DNA from: Prorocentrum cordatum | Taxonomy: Eukaryota > Sar > Dinophyceae > Prorocentrales > Prorocentraceae | Assembly (NCBI GenBank): GCA_963575745.1 | Contig: CAUYUJ010016365.1 | Location: 42,501-106,500 of the forward strand | DNA: 64,000 bases | Reading direction: 5' to 3' | Part shown: positions 62,395-64,000 of the stretch, in pieces | Layout of the letters: every line of letters begins with the position of its first letter | How positions within the stretch are numbered: the stretch's first letter is position 1 | Notes under the pieces: generated by a model | Seen by the model: the letters and a program-made list of their open reading frames with translations, nothing else | What the model was told of the DNA's origin: nothing | The model's database searches: none | Position numbers and translations under genes: made by a program

Positions 62395-62650
62395 TTCCTC
62401 CCCCTCTCGCCTTCCCTCCCGTTTCCTCGTCATCTCCGTTTCTTTCTCCTCGTCCTTTCTCACTCCTCCACCCTTTTCCCCCTTTCCCGCCCCCCCGCCT
62501 CTATTCGCGGCCCCACTCCCTCCTCGAAAGGAGTGGCGGGGGGCCGAAGTGCAGGGAGAGGAGCTGAGACGAGGAGAGGAGAAGGAGGAGGAGGAGGACG
62601 AGGAGGAGGAGGAGGAGCAGGAGCAGCAACGGGGGAGGAGGAGGGTTGGG
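62395..62650. other. TCTCCTC-rich then GGAGGA-rich tracts
   Basis: Pyrimidine-rich segment (62395-62530) followed by purine triplets (62570-62645). Confidence 0.75.
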
Positions 62651-62809
62651 AGTGGGGGGCATCGGGGCGGACGACAGGAGAGGGCAGCCAAAGGAGATGT
62701 AATGAACCAGCTCACGTGGCTGAAGTCCGAGGGGTCCTCTGGCCCAAGGAGGCGACACGCATCAAGGAAAGCCGATAGCGAGGCCGACACCAACTGCATG
62801 AAACCAACA

Positions 62810-62810
<1 letters not shown>

Positions 62811-62891
<81 letters not shown>

Positions 62892-62915
62892 GCACACGCA
62901 CACGCACACGCACCT
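62811..62915. repeat. CA microsatellite
   Basis: Nearly pure AC dinucleotides ending in GCACACGCAC. Confidence 0.95.
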
Positions 62916-63084
62916 TTCTCGATGATTCCCTTCGTCCGACCGAAGAAGGCGGGGCTGGTGACGAGGGCCTCATCTAGCCCCCACGAAATTCACACGCCCC
63001 CCTGATGTGTTCGGAAGGGTCCGACGGGCGGGAACGGAGGAGAGGAAAAGGATAACTGTCTGGGAAGCTATTCCCCCGAGGCCC

Positions 63085-63155
63085 CTTACGCCGCACGCGG
63101 CAATTCGAGAGGCCCCCAAGACGCCTGGTCGGGGCCCCCCAAGACGCGCCAAGAA
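63085..63155 (+). repeat. CAAGAGG-family fragment
   Basis: GAGGCCCCCAAGACGCC and CCCCCCAAGACGCGCC units. Confidence 0.4.
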
Positions 63156-63537
63156 TCATTGCAGAGCCGCCTCCTGTCCTTCACCCGTTCTTTTCCCCCC
63201 GTATCCCCGATTTCCCCATACACGGTACTGCGATGTGAGCACGAACGCGGGGTGGCCAACTTCCGACGCGGGGAAAGCGCTGCGCTGGCGCGGTGGCAAA
63301 ACTTGCCGCAGCTACCTGAACATGCTCCGCCTTGCCCTCATCATGCGGTTCATTCCCCCCTCCCCCCTCCCCACCCTCCCCATGCCGCTCCTGCCTTGGA
63401 ACTGCACATGCCTCATGCATCATCCTTCTCCCCCTCCCTCCAGACCATCCTCCAAACCACCCATTCCCCCCCCCACCCACCCACCCACTCCCCCCCCCCC
63501 CTCCCCCCCCCACCTCCTCCCCCCCACCACCCCACGC

Positions 63538-63539
63538 AT

Positions 63540-63570
<31 letters not shown>

Positions 63571-63607
63571 CACACACACCACACACACACACGCGCACAC
63601 GCACACA
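63538..63607. repeat. CA microsatellite
   Basis: AC dinucleotides with GC interruptions, preceded by a CCCCCACC-rich run (63460-63535). Confidence 0.93.
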
Positions 63608-63609
63608 TT

Positions 63610-64000
63610 TGCGTCGGCGGCGGCTGGGCAGAGGGACTGCTCCGGCGATGTGGCATTAGTGGGACACTCAAACTGCGAATCAAGCCGCAGTGCGCGGGAG
63701 GGGGAGACAGGAAACCCGGCGCGGGCGGGAGGGGGAAGAAGCCGGGCCCGCTCAGAGCAGGGCCAGGCGGCGGCGGGGCAGGCGCCGGGGAGCCAGCGGC
63801 GGCGACGAGGCAGCAGCTACTGACACGCTTACAAAAAGACAGGCACACACACAGTTTCACAGATGCATACACACAACGCCTATGAAAAGAAACGGCGGAC
63901 TCCCAGAACCGCCGCGTCCAGACACCAGCGAATCACAAGACAGCTCGCCGCTTGGGCCCCACCGCCAACTCAAACGGCGAGCAAAAATCGGGCGTAGCCC
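63610..64000. other. unassigned GC-rich DNA at window end
   Basis: GGCGGGAGGGGG-type runs; no feature recognised. Confidence 0.5.

Noticed and set aside
62811-62915. CA repeat frames encoding Thr-His or Val-Cys runs
   Set aside because: Simple dinucleotide translation.

Overview
This window looks like a piece of a large, repeat-rich dinoflagellate nuclear genome. No lookup was possible, so this rests on four points: high GC; no recognisable compact protein-coding gene; decayed retroelements whose polyproteins resemble those I know from dinoflagellates (a gag-like ORF1 with a zinc ribbon and glutamine-rich tract, LINE polyproteins with an RNase H followed by a Cys-rich tail, and a Ty1/copia-like polyprotein with an unusual block between protease and integrase); and short exon-like islands with splice-like borders in a sea of repeats. 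A Prorocentrum/Symbiodiniaceae-type genome is my best guess, but the species is not established. I see no rRNA, tRNA or CRISPR.

Layout. 0-7 kb: minisatellites, G-run repeats and several dispersed repeat families. 7.2-9.7 kb: LINE-1, a non-LTR retrotransposon ORF with one unbroken 766-codon frame, reverse transcriptase box YADD, truncated inside its endonuclease. 10-14 kb: two copies of a MITE-like element with inverted ends starting ATCGTTTAACC, then 1.3 kb of ATC-type microsatellite. 14-18.3 kb: tandem repeats, including a 90-bp satellite of about 13 units. 18.7-24.4 kb: mostly unassigned, with one good exon candidate on the minus strand. 24.4-29.5 kb: LINE-2, a decayed but nearly full-length element (ORF1, endonuclease, reverse transcriptase, RNase H, Cys-rich tail). 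31.2-34 kb: LINE-3 on the minus strand (reverse transcriptase with an FCDD box, CPFCG finger, RNase H). 34-38.8 kb: GC-rich unassigned DNA, an AT-rich island and TA microsatellites. 38.8-39.7 kb: LINE-4, the RNase H tail of another minus-strand element. 40-47 kb: dispersed foldback and palindromic repeats plus exon-like islands. 47.9-49.2 kb: two interleaved tandem arrays, one carrying AATAAA in many units. 49.2-50.4 kb: ATC-type microsatellite. 51.8-59.6 kb: a decayed Ty1/copia-like element (gag, knuckle, protease, intermediate block, integrase; no reverse transcriptase seen). A pair of nearly identical 750-bp repeats in inverted orientation brackets its gag-protease part, and one copy splits the protease domain. 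60-64 kb: a 12-bp tandem array, a fifth copy of the 750-bp family, another exon-like island and CA microsatellites.

How the parts relate. The autonomous retroelements are broken by frameshifts, stops and nested insertions. The short dispersed families (MITE-like, foldback, CAAGAGG-type) have no coding capacity and would need a machinery encoded elsewhere. The most novel-looking object is the CAAGAGG family: long purine/pyrimidine tandem arms around an AT-rich core, several copies, two of them in a recent inverted arrangement. The exon-like islands lie on both strands and do not chain in phase, so I cannot assemble a host gene from them.
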